The notes below the pieces were generated by a model. It had not been told where the DNA came from and did not search any database. It worked only from the letters and a program-made list of their open reading frames with translations. From JARKPK01 sp964631235 (GTDB lineage Bacteria > Planctomycetota > Planctomycetia > Pirellulales > Thermoguttaceae), in contig CAZVZX010000014.1 of NCBI GenBank assembly GCA_964631235.1, positions 1-64,000 on the forward strand: DNA of 64,000 nucleotides. The letters are read 5' to 3'. Positions 1-8,409 of this stretch are shown here, piece by piece (position 1 is the stretch's first letter; each line of letters starts with the position of its first letter). Made by a program: the position numbers and the translations under genes.

Positions 1-427
1 GGCACCTGAAAATCGCCGCTTAACCGCTACCGCCACAACCCGTCAGCCGCACCCGTTGCGGCGGCACGGTTGACCGTCGCCCCCGGTGCGAGTAGAGTAC
101 TGGGTTTCGGGCAGTGCGCCGAAGGGGCATCGGCTGTCGGGGCGAGTTTGCGTTCGCAGCGTTTTGTCGGCGTTGGCGAAGCGTCGGCAGAGCTTTGGGG
201 AGCGCCGGCGATTCGAGCGGCACGGCGAGGCGGTGCCCGCTGCCGATGGTCGCTCGCGGTATGCTTCCCCGGGGGGCCATTCCCGGTGCTTTTCGCCGTT
301 GTGCAACTCTCTTGATCGACGGATTCGAGAGTGGCGAATCGCTGCTGATATTCTTTTCTGCGGGAGAAACCGGTCGCTTGCCGGGCGGCTTCGTTGCAAC
401 GCCCGCCTGAGGGGCGATAATTCAATC
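1..427. other. Non-coding stretch upstream of hisF
   Basis: No convincing gene is visible. The first 23 bases read in one frame as a few codons ending in TAA (21-23), so the tail of an upstream rightward gene could end here, but there is too little sequence to tell. Overlapping reading frames on both strands are arginine-rich and look like GC-driven shadows. A small hairpin lies at 355-369 (TTTCT, loop GCGGG, AGAAA). Similar hairpins recur in other intergenic regions of the window. Confidence 0.5.
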
Positions 428-1195
428 ATGCTGGCGAAACGTGTGATTCCCTGTTTGGATGTCGATCGCGGCCGGGTGGTCAAGGGCACGAACTTCGTGA
501 ACCTGCGCGACGCCGGCGACCCGGTGCAGGTGGCGGCCCGCTACGAACAGGAAGGCGCCGACGAACTGGTGTTCTTGGACATCACGGCCAGCCACGAAGG
601 GCGAGAGATCATGCTCGACGTGGTGCGGCGGACGGCCGAGGTGTGCTTTATGCCGGTGACGGTGGGCGGGGGCATCCGCACGCTCGACGACATTCGCGCA
701 TTGCTCAATGCGGGCGCCGACAAAGTCTCGATCAATTCGGCGGCATGCCGCGATCCGCAATTCGTTGCCCAGGCCGCCCGGCGCTTCGGCAGCCAGTGTA
801 TTGTGGTGAATATCGACCCGAAGCGAGTGATCCGCGATGGGCGCGAGTTCTGGGAAGTGCATATCAATGGAGGTCGGATCGGCACCGGACTTGAGGCGGT
901 GGCCTGGGCGAAACGGGTCGAAGAGCTGGGAGCGGGCGAGATTGTGCTGACCTCGATGGATGCGGATGGAACCAAGGACGGCTACGATTTGGAGATCACC
1001 GCGGCCGTCACCAGCGAGGTTCGCATCCCAGTGGTGGCCAGCGGAGGGGCCGGGCGGCCCGAACACTTGGCCGACGCGATTTTGCTGGGCGGTGCCGAGG
1101 CGGCGTTGGCGGCCAGCATTTTCCACTTCGGCGAGTTCACCATTGCCGAGACGAAACGAGTGATGCAATCGCGGGGAATTCCAGTGCGGATTTAG
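428..1195 (+). CDS. hisF: Imidazole glycerol phosphate synthase subunit HisF
   Basis: Cyclase subunit of the HisH-HisF enzyme of histidine synthesis. It uses ammonia from HisH and PRFAR to make imidazole-glycerol phosphate and AICAR, in the cytoplasm. The 255-residue product is the normal family length and begins MLAKRVIPCLDVDRGRVVKG, carrying the first catalytic Asp (CLDVD). The second catalytic Asp is in VVNIDPKR, and the phosphate-binding loops VGGGIR and ASGGAG are present. The reading frame stays open about 340 bases upstream, but homologues start at this ATG and the upstream residues are low-complexity. No other his gene is in the window, so hisF stands alone here. Confidence is high. 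Confidence 0.97.
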   Translation: MLAKRVIPCLDVDRGRVVKGTNFVNLRDAGDPVQVAARYEQEGADELVFLDITASHEGREIMLDVVRRTAEVCFMPVTVGGGIRTLDDIRALLNAGADKVSINSAACRDPQFVAQAARRFGSQCIVVNIDPKRVIRDGREFWEVHINGGRIGTGLEAVAWAKRVEELGAGEIVLTSMDADGTKDGYDLEITAAVTSEVRIPVVASGGAGRPEHLADAILLGGAEAALAASIFHFGEFTIAETKRVMQSRGIPVRI

Positions 1196-1335
1196 CACGC
1201 CGGGCAAATCGGGCGGCATCGAATGTTGAATACACCGCGAGGCCGCGGGGCGGTGATTGTCGGTGTGATGTGTTGCCGGGAATCTCGGCGGAAGAACAGT
1301 TGTTGAGCGACTGAGAGGAAGGCGTTGGGCGAATC

Positions 1336-2490
1336 ATGGCTAACGTTGTGCGTGGCGATCAGAAGCGTTTTTTGGAAGAGCGACCGGAACTGGAAATCGA
1401 CAAGCTGTTCCGTGCGTTGGTAAAGCTGGAGGGGAGCGATCTTCACCTGAAGGTGAATTGCCCGCCGATGGTGCGCGTGAATGGTTCGCTGCGGCCGTTG
1501 AACCGCGGCCCGATCACGCCCGAAGAGATGGTTCGGCTGGTGATGCCGATGGTGAACATGCAAGAGCGGCGGGTGGCGATCTTCGAAGACGAAGGCGGGG
1601 TGGACTTCGCCTACACCGTGCCCGTGGACGACAAAACATGGCGGTTTCGCGTCAACGTGCTTCAACAGATGGGGCACTTGGGGCTCGTGGCCCGGCGGGT
1701 GAACAACCGCATTCCGGCGTTCAAGGATTTGCACCTTCCCGAGGGGCTGGAAAATCTTTGCAAGTTTTCGCAGGGCATGATTTTGCTTGCCGGTGTCACC
1801 GGTTCGGGCAAAAGCACGACAATCGCGTCGATGCTCGATTGGATCAACCACAACTATCGCAAGCACATTCTGACGTTGGAAGACCCGATCGAATTCGTCT
1901 TCACCGAAGACAAGTGTTTGATCAATCAGCGGGAGATCGGGCTGGATGTCAAGGATTTCGGCATCGGCATGAAGCATGCGGTGCGCGAAGATCCCGACGT
2001 GATGCTCGTGGGCGAAATGCGCGATCGGGAAACGTTCGAGACGGCGATTCAGGCGGCCGAGACGGGCCATTTGGTGTTCGGCACGATTCACGCCTCGACG
2101 GCGCCGAGCACGATCGGCCGCATTCTCGATCTGTTTCCGCAGGCGATGCACTCGGCGGTGCGCAGCGCGCTGGCGTTCAACATGAAAGCGATCATCGCGC
2201 AAAAGCTGCTGCCGTCGATCATGCCCGGCGTGGGCCGCGTGCCGACGTGCGAGATCATGGTGTTCAACAGCACCGTGCGGAAGCTGATTTTGGAAGAGCA
2301 AGACGAGAAGCTGGCCGACGCGATTCGCATCGGCCGCGAAGAGGGGATGCTCGATTTCACGACGAGTTTGAAAGAATTGGTCGAGCGTGATATGATCGAC
2401 CGGCCGACGGCTTTCGAGGTGGCGCCGAATCCCGAGGCATTGAAGATGGCGCTCAAGGGCATCGAAGTCCGCGATCCGGGAATTCTCTAA
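1336..2490 (+). CDS. pilT: PilT-family twitching/retraction ATPase
   Basis: Hexameric secretion ATPase of the type IV pilus retraction (PilT/PilU) class, cytoplasmic and membrane-associated. The 384-residue protein shows all four active motifs: Walker A GVTGSGKST (about 153-161), Asp box LTLEDPIEFVF (about 179-190), Walker B DPDVMLVGEMRD (about 219-230) and His box TGHLVFGTIHAST (about 243-255). An N-terminal PAS-like domain (SDLHLKV) precedes them. It lacks the zinc-binding Cys region of GspE/PilB, which supports PilT. A purine-rich stretch (GAGAGGAAGG) lies about 13 bases before the ATG. Its stop overlaps the start of the next gene, a degenerate PilB/GspE-like protein, so the two are very probably co-translated. 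It could serve a type II-like machine rather than a true pilus. Confidence 0.92.
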   Translation: MANVVRGDQKRFLEERPELEIDKLFRALVKLEGSDLHLKVNCPPMVRVNGSLRPLNRGPITPEEMVRLVMPMVNMQERRVAIFEDEGGVDFAYTVPVDDKTWRFRVNVLQQMGHLGLVARRVNNRIPAFKDLHLPEGLENLCKFSQGMILLAGVTGSGKSTTIASMLDWINHNYRKHILTLEDPIEFVFTEDKCLINQREIGLDVKDFGIGMKHAVREDPDVMLVGEMRDRETFETAIQAAETGHLVFGTIHASTAPSTIGRILDLFPQAMHSAVRSALAFNMKAIIAQKLLPSIMPGVGRVPTCEIMVFNSTVRKLILEEQDEKLADAIRIGREEGMLDFTTSLKELVERDMIDRPTAFEVAPNPEALKMALKGIEVRDPGIL

Positions 2491-4238
2491 TGATGCGACG
2501 AGTGACTTTGGCCTGGGCAACGGCGGCTGCGTATGCCGTCATGGCCGCCGAGGCCTGCGCCCAAGACAAATGGCCGGGCATGCAACCGGATCCCAATTGG
2601 CGCGGGCCGGGATTCTATCTGAGCCTGACGAAAATCGCGCTGACTTGGCTGGTGTTCCTCATGTGGGTCTATACCAGCGATTGGGTCAGTCGCGATCTGC
2701 AAGAGCATCGCAAGCTCGATTATCGCCGCTGGAATCCGGTGATCGTCGGCACGTTCGTTTTGGGCATGGTGCTGCTGTGGCTGTTGCCGACATTTTGGAT
2801 CGGCTGGCCGCTGTTGATTGTCGCCTATGCCGCTCCGCTGACGACGTATGTGTTGATGCGCAACAAGCGGGTATTGCCGCACCAGCGCGTGATGACTCGC
2901 GATCACATTCGCCATTGGTTCGCCACGCGATTGGGCAAAGTGGGCGTGAAGATCAAGGCCGAGGCTCCCGACCCGCACGAGACCGGCCCGCCGGTTAAGG
3001 TGTTCGCCCGCGGCGGTGCGACCGACCGCGACAACGCCGCCCGACTCGGTTTGGCGCGTCAAACGCCCGGCTTGCGCGAGGCGCGGCGGCTGCTGGCCGA
3101 GGGGCTGAAGGCGCGCAGCTCGACAATCATGCTGGACTACACGCAGCAGGGGGTCGCGGTCCGCTATTTGATCGACGGGGTGTGGATCGATCGCGCCGCC
3201 GAGCCGCGCGAACAGGCCGATCCGGCGCTGGAGTCGCTGAAAGTCCTCTGCGGGCTGAACGCCCAAGACCGTGTCAGCCGCCAAGAGGGGCAATTTGCCG
3301 CCGAGTTCGAGGGCAATCGCTTCAACGGTGTGCTCATCTCTCAGGGGACGCAAACCGGCGAACGAGTGCTGCTCCAGTTCGAAGAAAAGCAGGTCCGCTA
3401 CGAGAGTCTGCTGCAACTGGGGATGCGCGACAAACTCTTCGAGCAGATCAAGGGGTTGCTCGAGCAGGAGCAGGGGCTTGTGCTGTTCTCGGCGATGCCG
3501 GGCAACGGTCTGCGGACGGCAATGACCGTCGCCATGCGCGGGATGGACCGGTTGATGCGCGATTTCGTGGCGATCGAGGACGAGAAAAACCGGTACGAGC
3601 AGGTGGAAAACGTGCCCGTAACGACGTACCCGGCGGGCGGCGCGCTGCCGGTGTTGAACAAACTGATCCGCGCCGAACCGAACGTGGTCGTCGCCCGCGA
3701 CCTTCCCGACAAGGAGGTGGTGGGGCGATTGCTTCAGTTCGTCAACGAGGAAAAGCGGCAGGTGCTGGCGTCGATTCGCGCGAAAGACTGCGCCGAGGCG
3801 TTGTTGCGGGTGTTGGCGTTGGGGGTGCCTGCCGGCCCGTTGGCCAAAGCGGTCGTCTTGGTGATCAACACGCGGTTGATCCGCAAGCTGTGCGAATGCA
3901 AGGAGGCGTTTCCGCCGACGCCCGAGATGCTCAAGCAATTGGGGTTGCCGCCGGGCCGCGTGCAGGCCTTCTATCGGCCGCCCGTGCCCAAACCTGACGA
4001 AAAACGCGAAGTATGCAAGAAGTGTGGCGGCATCGGTTATTTCGGCCGCACGGCGATCTTCGAGGCTCTTGTGGTGGGCGATGCCGTGCGGCAGGCCCTG
4101 ACCACGCAGCCGAAACTGGATGTCGTTCGTCTTGCCGCCCGCAAAGACGGGATGCGGTCGTTGCAAGAAGAGGGGATTCTCTTGGTGGCCAAGGGTGTGA
4201 CGTCGCTACAGGAACTGATGCGCGTCATGAAGCAATAG
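2490..4238 (+). CDS. Membrane-anchored GspE/PilB-like pseudo-ATPase
   Basis: The 582-residue protein has an N-terminal hydrophobic start and three further membrane segments (about 42-62, 83-100, 102-122), followed by a GspE/PilB-like domain. Each ATPase motif is recognisable by position but damaged. The Walker A equivalent is SAMPGNGLRTAM (about 324-335), without the GKT/GKS lysine. The Asp box is AIEDEKNRYE, the Walker B region is AEPNVVVARDLPDKE (about 395-409), and the His box is QVLASIRAKD, with Arg in place of His. The metal-binding cysteines survive as C458/C460 and C499/C502, with CxC instead of CxxC for the first pair. It overlaps pilT by one base. The likely role is a structural or regulatory partner of the PilT-like ATPase at the membrane. 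Loss of ATP hydrolysis is an inference from the motifs. Confidence 0.8.
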   Translation: MMRRVTLAWATAAAYAVMAAEACAQDKWPGMQPDPNWRGPGFYLSLTKIALTWLVFLMWVYTSDWVSRDLQEHRKLDYRRWNPVIVGTFVLGMVLLWLLPTFWIGWPLLIVAYAAPLTTYVLMRNKRVLPHQRVMTRDHIRHWFATRLGKVGVKIKAEAPDPHETGPPVKVFARGGATDRDNAARLGLARQTPGLREARRLLAEGLKARSSTIMLDYTQQGVAVRYLIDGVWIDRAAEPREQADPALESLKVLCGLNAQDRVSRQEGQFAAEFEGNRFNGVLISQGTQTGERVLLQFEEKQVRYESLLQLGMRDKLFEQIKGLLEQEQGLVLFSAMPGNGLRTAMTVAMRGMDRLMRDFVAIEDEKNRYEQVENVPVTTYPAGGALPVLNKLIRAEPNVVVARDLPDKEVVGRLLQFVNEEKRQVLASIRAKDCAEALLRVLALGVPAGPLAKAVVLVINTRLIRKLCECKEAFPPTPEMLKQLGLPPGRVQAFYRPPVPKPDEKREVCKKCGGIGYFGRTAIFEALVVGDAVRQALTTQPKLDVVRLAARKDGMRSLQEEGILLVAKGVTSLQELMRVMKQ

Positions 4239-4292
4239 CCTCGGCGGAGTCGGCCGGCAGTTTCGCTCGCAGAACTTTGGGATAACCCGATC

Positions 4293-4937
4293 ATGATCCT
4301 TTGGCTCGTCTGGTTGCTGATTATCGCGGCCTGCATCGGCTTTCTCTACAACGAGGGCCTGTGGAGCAACGTGATCCGACTGATCAATGTCGTCACGGCG
4401 GCTCTGTTGGCGATGAACTTTTTCGAGCCGTTGGCCCGCTGGCTGGCCGGTGCGGCCCAGTCGTTCACCTACTTTTGGGATTTCATCGCGATTTGGTCGA
4501 TTTTCGGTCTGGCGATCTTGGTGATGAACGAAATCACCAACCGCGTCTCTCAGGTCCAGGTGAAGTTCTTGAAGATCGTCGATCAGATCGGCGGCGGGGT
4601 CGTTGCCTTGTTGATCGGCTGGATCATGATCTGCTTCACCGCCACGACGCTCCACATGGCGCCGCTGGTTCGAGAACCGTTCGGCGGCGCCTTCGCTCCG
4701 GAGAAGCGGGCGGCCGACTCGCTGTCGCCGGAAATGCTTTGGTTGGGATTCACTCAAAAGGTGAGCATGGGCGCTTTCGTTCCGCTGACCGCCGGCGATT
4801 CGTATGAAAAGGGCGCCTTCGACCCCAAGGGCGAATTCCTTCCCCGTTATGCCAGCCGCCGTGCTCGATTGCAAAGCCACGCGAACGAAACCGGCACGGT
4901 GCGCATCCGTCCGGATCAATGGACGAAGCATTATTAA
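4293..4937 (+). CDS. CvpA-like membrane protein
   Basis: The 214-residue integral membrane protein has four hydrophobic segments in the first 120 residues (starting MILWLVWLLIIAACIGFLYN), then a soluble tail of about 90 residues. Size, topology and the glycine-containing helices (GGGVVALLIGWIMI) resemble the CvpA (colicin V production) family, whose function in most bacteria is poorly defined and linked to envelope integrity. It starts 54 bases after the pseudo-ATPase gene and probably belongs to the same transcription unit. The stop codon TAA (4935-4937) lies inside the first copy of a 19-bp tandem repeat. The family call is moderate because no diagnostic catalytic motif exists. Confidence 0.65.
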   Translation: MILWLVWLLIIAACIGFLYNEGLWSNVIRLINVVTAALLAMNFFEPLARWLAGAAQSFTYFWDFIAIWSIFGLAILVMNEITNRVSQVQVKFLKIVDQIGGGVVALLIGWIMICFTATTLHMAPLVREPFGGAFAPEKRAADSLSPEMLWLGFTQKVSMGAFVPLTAGDSYEKGAFDPKGEFLPRYASRRARLQSHANETGTVRIRPDQWTKHY

Positions 4938-4970
4938 TGCGGCAGCGCCAAATTAATGCGACGGTGCCAA
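4933..4970. repeat. Tandem 19-bp direct repeat over a stop codon
   Basis: Two adjacent 19-base units, 4933-4951 (ATTAATGCGGCAGCGCCAA) and 4952-4970 (ATTAATGCGACGGTGCCAA), differ at three positions. The stop codon of the CvpA-like gene is in the first unit. The units are AT-rich at their left end compared with the surroundings. Function is unknown; they could be a regulator site or a remnant of a duplication. Confidence 0.7.
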
Positions 4971-5771
4971 ATCGCGACAATTGGCAATCAGGGCGGGACA
5001 GCGGCCTTCCTGTGCTTCCCGGCTGGAATCCCCAGCTTTCCCGGTTCCATTTTTTGGGCGACTTGACGCTGCCGTATTACTTTGCCTGGCATGGTTCCGC
5101 GGCAATGGAGGATCGCGGCTCCCGCACGCTGAACGGTATTGCTTGCGGCCGGTCGATCGTGTTCCGGGCGCTCATGCCGACGTTGGATCGCCCCGCGCCG
5201 ACGATGTTGGGACGCGGCGGTGCCTCTCGCCTTATGCGACTCGCCGAAACACTCCTCAGAGGGCGTGTTGCATTCTCGCGACATGTTGACGCGACACGTT
5301 TCCTCACGGGCAACGCGACGAACGGTTTCGGCGTCGAGGGGCCGGCCTTCCTCTGGGTGCGGTGATCTCCTCCGGTAGGGTAGGACGCGGCGGCAGTTGA
5401 GCTTGCGAATCCCGCGGGCGACGGCGGCTGTCAAGCGTTGCTTTTCCAAGTTGGGCCACCTGCGCGAGCTCGGCTGCCGGAATTTTCGGCATGGGCGGAA
5501 GAACTGTCGGTCGGTTGCGCGGCTCTGCCGACGGCTTTTCAGACGGTGCCCGGCTCAGTCGTGCCGGCCGAGCGCAGACGGTGCGCTGGCGTCGCCCGGC
5601 CGCCAATGGCCGGGGCGGCCAAGTGCTGATTGCCGCCGCAAATCGGCACGCAGTATGCAGATGCAGGGAAGTGCGGCGGTCGCCGATTCGCTTTGACCTC
5701 AATCGGGTGCGAGCGACGGCGGCTTTTTGTGAGAGTGCATCGAAAGATCATCCGACGGAAAGGAAGCAGCC
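4971..5771. other. Long intergenic region, nothing recognised
   Basis: About 800 bases with several overlapping open frames on both strands, all arginine/alanine/proline-rich and without family resemblance, ribosome site or consistent codon bias. I read them as shadows of GC-rich non-coding DNA. No tRNA, riboswitch or transposase remnant was recognised. Confidence 0.4.
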
Positions 5772-6008
5772 ATGAAGAAGCGAGGCGTCAAAATGATCGA
5801 CCCGGTTTCCGACACGCTTCAAGTCGATTGGATGGTTGTTCCCGCGGACCATTGCCCCGATGAACACTCGGTGGCCCGATTGGTGCAGCGGCATTTCCGT
5901 CAGCCGCATGAGCCGTGGGGCGCCAACCGTGCTTACGTTCGAGAGGTGATCGTTCGGCGCACCCGACGGCGGGTGCTTTTGCTCCAGTATTCCGGCTTGG
6001 AGCCGTGA
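5772..6008 (+). CDS. Small hypothetical protein (78 aa)
   Basis: The protein is not recognised. It begins MKKRGVKMIDPVSDTLQVDW and ends RVLLLQYSGLEP. It is basic in its second half (REVIVRRTRRR), with no membrane segment or signal peptide. Support for a real gene comes from a good ribosome site (GGAAAGGAAG, about 5-7 bases before the ATG) and GC-rich third codon positions. The C-terminal beta-like stretch resembles nothing I can name. It stands alone between long non-coding regions, upstream of the P-II gene. Confidence 0.6.
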   Translation: MKKRGVKMIDPVSDTLQVDWMVVPADHCPDEHSVARLVQRHFRQPHEPWGANRAYVREVIVRRTRRRVLLLQYSGLEP

Positions 6009-6353
6009 ATTGTTCGTCCCGCTGAGGTGATCTCGACTTTTCCTCCCGCTGCGAATCCCCCCGTGTTCAGGCACGGATGACTGCGGTATGCTCAAACTCG
6101 ATTAGGCCGTCGGCATGGTCGCCCTTTGCGCTTTCGCGCGTTCGGCGGTGCAATAGGTGCGCCGGCGCCCCGGCGGCCGATTTGGCGGCGTTGACGGCGG
6201 CCGGCGTTTCGGCAGCGGCGTTGGCGCGGGCCGCACGGCAACGATACACTGATTGCGTGCGTTGGTGAGCGGTTCTCTCGCGCCGGAAAGGGGCCGCTTC
6301 ATGGTGCGCGAATCAGGCATATCGGGCGGAAAGCGGATACTCGGGAGCCGAAG
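6009..6353. other. Intergenic leader upstream of the P-II gene
   Basis: 345 bases with no supported gene. The stretch at 6160-6240 is a run of GGC/GCG-rich codon-like sequence, giving an alanine-rich shadow frame. I looked for a sigma-54 (GG-N10-GC) promoter because P-II genes are often nitrogen-regulated, and I could not identify a convincing one. Confidence 0.4.
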
Positions 6354-6704
6354 GTGAAGCTGGTCATTGCCATCATTCAGCCGCCGAAGCTCGATGCCGT
6401 CCGCGAGGCGTTGGCCAAGGTCGAGGTTCATCGATTGACCATCTGCGATGCCCAAGGCTTCGGCCGGCAGCGGGGACAGAAGGAACTCTTCCGCGGCAAC
6501 GAGTACCGCACGATCTTGCTCCGCAAAGTGGCTTTGGAGATCGTGGTGAACGACGATTTCCTCGAACGGACGATCCAGGCGATCGTCTCTGCCGCCCGAA
6601 GCGGCGCCGAGGGCAACATCGGAGACGGGAAGATCTTTGTCGTTCCGATGGACGATGCGTTCAGCGTCGCCTCGGGGCAAAGCGGGCCGGGCGCGGTCAA
6701 CTAA
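6354..6704 (+). CDS. Nitrogen regulatory protein P-II
   Basis: Trimeric P-II signal protein that senses 2-oxoglutarate and ATP/ADP and controls nitrogen assimilation partners. The 116-residue product starts at GTG and opens KLVIAIIQPPKLDAVREAL, matching the family's first strand and helix (usually IIKPFKL). The T-loop region reads GQKELFRGNEYRT and keeps the tyrosine (NEY) that is uridylylated in enteric P-II. The B-loop region reads GDGKIFVVPMDD, close to the usual ATP-binding GDGKIFV. There is no amtB or glnA beside it, so GlnB versus GlnK cannot be decided. The Gln in IIQPPKL and the Phe in place of the Tyr two residues before RG are small departures from the consensus. Confidence 0.93.
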   Translation: MKLVIAIIQPPKLDAVREALAKVEVHRLTICDAQGFGRQRGQKELFRGNEYRTILLRKVALEIVVNDDFLERTIQAIVSAARSGAEGNIGDGKIFVVPMDDAFSVASGQSGPGAVN

Positions 6705-7316
6705 CACCTCTTCTTGCCGCGGGATGCGGCCGCGGACTTGGGCCCGCTGCTTTCCCCTTCTCCTCTCTTTTCTCACCGAGGTGCCCGGCAGATCCTCCGC
6801 CGACAAATGGGGGCTTCGGATCGGGAGCGACCGCTCGGTCGCATCGGTGGGGATTTGTTTGACGCAGGGTGGATGGGCCTTATGAACGTCTTTTGTAGTA
6901 ACGCCTTATGGTGCCTGTTCGGCGTCGGCGGGCGTTTCCTCGGCCTTCGAGCGGTCTGGTTCGAACTCGGGCCGAGCCATCGTGGCGAAGCGCGTCGGAC
7001 AACGCAGTTCGTTCTTCCGTGTGCGGCCTGCGTTTCGAGAATGAGGGGGCTTGGTCTGGCTTCTTGTCGGCTTGCTCAAGTTGTGTGTGTTGTCGATGTT
7101 CCCTATCTTCTCTTTTCGGAAGCAGTGCCGTCATTTCCCGAACTTCCGCTGCAATCGAAAAAACCTGCAAGTTCGTCACAGATTCACACGATAAATAGAG
7201 CTAACCAAGACCGAGAGGCTGCGCCGCTGGGTATCGGCTGAAATTCCGATGGGAAGTCGAGCCCAACTCGGTGACGGGGAAGATTGCTGACCAATGGGGA
7301 TAGAAGCGAGGGACGT
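6705..7316. other. Long intergenic region with lower GC
   Basis: About 610 bases between the P-II gene and a lipoprotein gene. Part of it (about 7030-7200) is noticeably less GC-rich and T-rich on the + strand. A 175-codon frame crosses it without family resemblance or ribosome site. I searched by eye for 6S, RNase P, SRP and tmRNA signatures and found none. Apart from the hairpin at 6827-6842, nothing was recognised. Confidence 0.4.
6827..6842. terminator. Hairpin downstream of the P-II gene
   Basis: GCGACC, loop GCTC, GGTCGC forms a perfect 6-bp stem, with GAT/ATC able to extend pairing around a bulge. It lies about 120 bases after the P-II stop. No T-run follows, so intrinsic termination is uncertain. 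Confidence 0.35.
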
Positions 7317-7892
7317 ATGTCGCACAAGATCAGACGAGGAGCGTTGGGCGCGTTGTCGCTGCTGATGCTGGCGTGCGCCGCCGGTTGCACGACCTCTTGG
7401 AATGGGCCGAGCTTGGGGATGTTCAACTATCCCATTCCCGTTTCGCCGTATTTCCAAAAGGAAGCAGAAGACAATTTCATCGACGAAGAGCGATACAAGC
7501 GGGTGCCGATTCTCGGGCCGATCACGCCCGGAACCCCGCATCAGGCGCTCGATCCGCCGTCGGAAGACGAGATCATGCGGGCGTTGGAGCGTGCGCGAAT
7601 GGTGCAGGGCGGCCTGCCGCTGTTGCACGAGGTGCAGCGGAAAAACGTGCGGATCGTGGTCGAGCCGATCGCCGACTACGTTGATCCGCCGCGGGTGATG
7701 CCGCTGGTCGGTCCGGTGCAAGTGCATCACGCCCATTACAAGTGCATCGTGTACTTCACGGAAGTCACGCGCGTCGGCTGGCCGGTGCCGTACACGACCG
7801 TGGACGAAGATTGCCAAGAGGTCATCTACATCGACCACGACCACCTGCACATGGTGGGCAATGTCGATCCGGGTCCGGGGTCGCCGTACTAA
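7317..7892 (+). CDS. Hypothetical lipoprotein
   Basis: The 191-residue protein has a lipoprotein signal: basic start MSHKIRRG, hydrophobic core, and lipobox LACAAGC, so the cysteine at about residue 24 should be lipidated. The mature part is rich in Pro, His and Tyr (VQVHHAHYKCIVYFTE; IDHDHLHMVG near the end), and the His/Asp cluster could bind metal. No family was recognised. The reading frame extends 11 codons upstream, but this ATG has a purine-rich site (GCGAGGGA) before it and makes the signal peptide complete. It is preceded and followed by long non-coding DNA, so it is probably monocistronic. Confidence 0.8.
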   Translation: MSHKIRRGALGALSLLMLACAAGCTTSWNGPSLGMFNYPIPVSPYFQKEAEDNFIDEERYKRVPILGPITPGTPHQALDPPSEDEIMRALERARMVQGGLPLLHEVQRKNVRIVVEPIADYVDPPRVMPLVGPVQVHHAHYKCIVYFTEVTRVGWPVPYTTVDEDCQEVIYIDHDHLHMVGNVDPGPGSPY

Positions 7893-8409
7893 ATCAATTG
7901 CGAATGCGGCCCGGTGGGCATTGTCCCCGGCTCGTCCGCACCGTGTCTGCAGGGTTCATTCCGCTTGAAGGCGAAACGGATCGAGGCGGCGCGGGCCGCG
8001 GCGCCGAGCCGAACGTCGGTCGCTGTCGGCCGGAGTGCTTCGTCGCAAATCGATTCGACATTCGACAGTCTCGTTGGTCAGCAAGCACACACTGCGCCCG
8101 TTCTTCCGGTCGCGGTGTGTGCGTTTTTGTCGGGATGTTCGCAAGGAAATCCGCGACTCGCGCCGGTTGGTTCGTTTCTCTGCCGATGGCTCATTCGTTG
8201 ATTTCGCGGCACTGGTTCTTCCGGCAGGGTCGGCAGCACCAAGACCGTTCGCGGGAGAAAGGGCCGAAGCGGCATCGATCTTCCATTGCCGCGGCCGAGC
8301 CCAACGGTGTACGATAAACCGTGTCGGGTCGGCTCTGGATCAACGGGCGTTTGGTGCGAAAATGAGTGCGATTCCGGCGGAGCTCTGCCGCTGCTCGGAT
8401 GTTCGTGCC
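7893..8409. other. Intergenic region before the TPR gene
   Basis: 517 bases. The TPR reading frame remains open through this stretch, but the encoded residues are Arg/Ser-rich and unlike a protein N-terminus, so I treat it as non-coding. An in-frame ATG at 8362 is an alternative start. No RNA or regulatory motif was recognised. Confidence 0.4.

Noticed and set aside
2487..4166. 559-codon open frame antisense to the GspE-like gene
   Set aside because: Its product is rich in His, Gln and Arg, with no motif. It mirrors the codon bias of the sense gene.
4919..5365. 148-codon plus-strand frame after the CvpA-like gene
   Set aside because: The product is low-complexity, has no ribosome site and overlaps competing frames on the other strand.
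6714..7241. 175-codon frame after the P-II gene
   Set aside because: It has a Cys/Arg/Leu-rich, inconsistent composition, no family match and no ribosome site. It spans a region whose base composition changes.
6705..7316. Possible structured RNA (6S, RNase P, SRP, tmRNA)
   Set aside because: None of the conserved core sequences of these RNAs was found by eye. Only a simple hairpin is visible.
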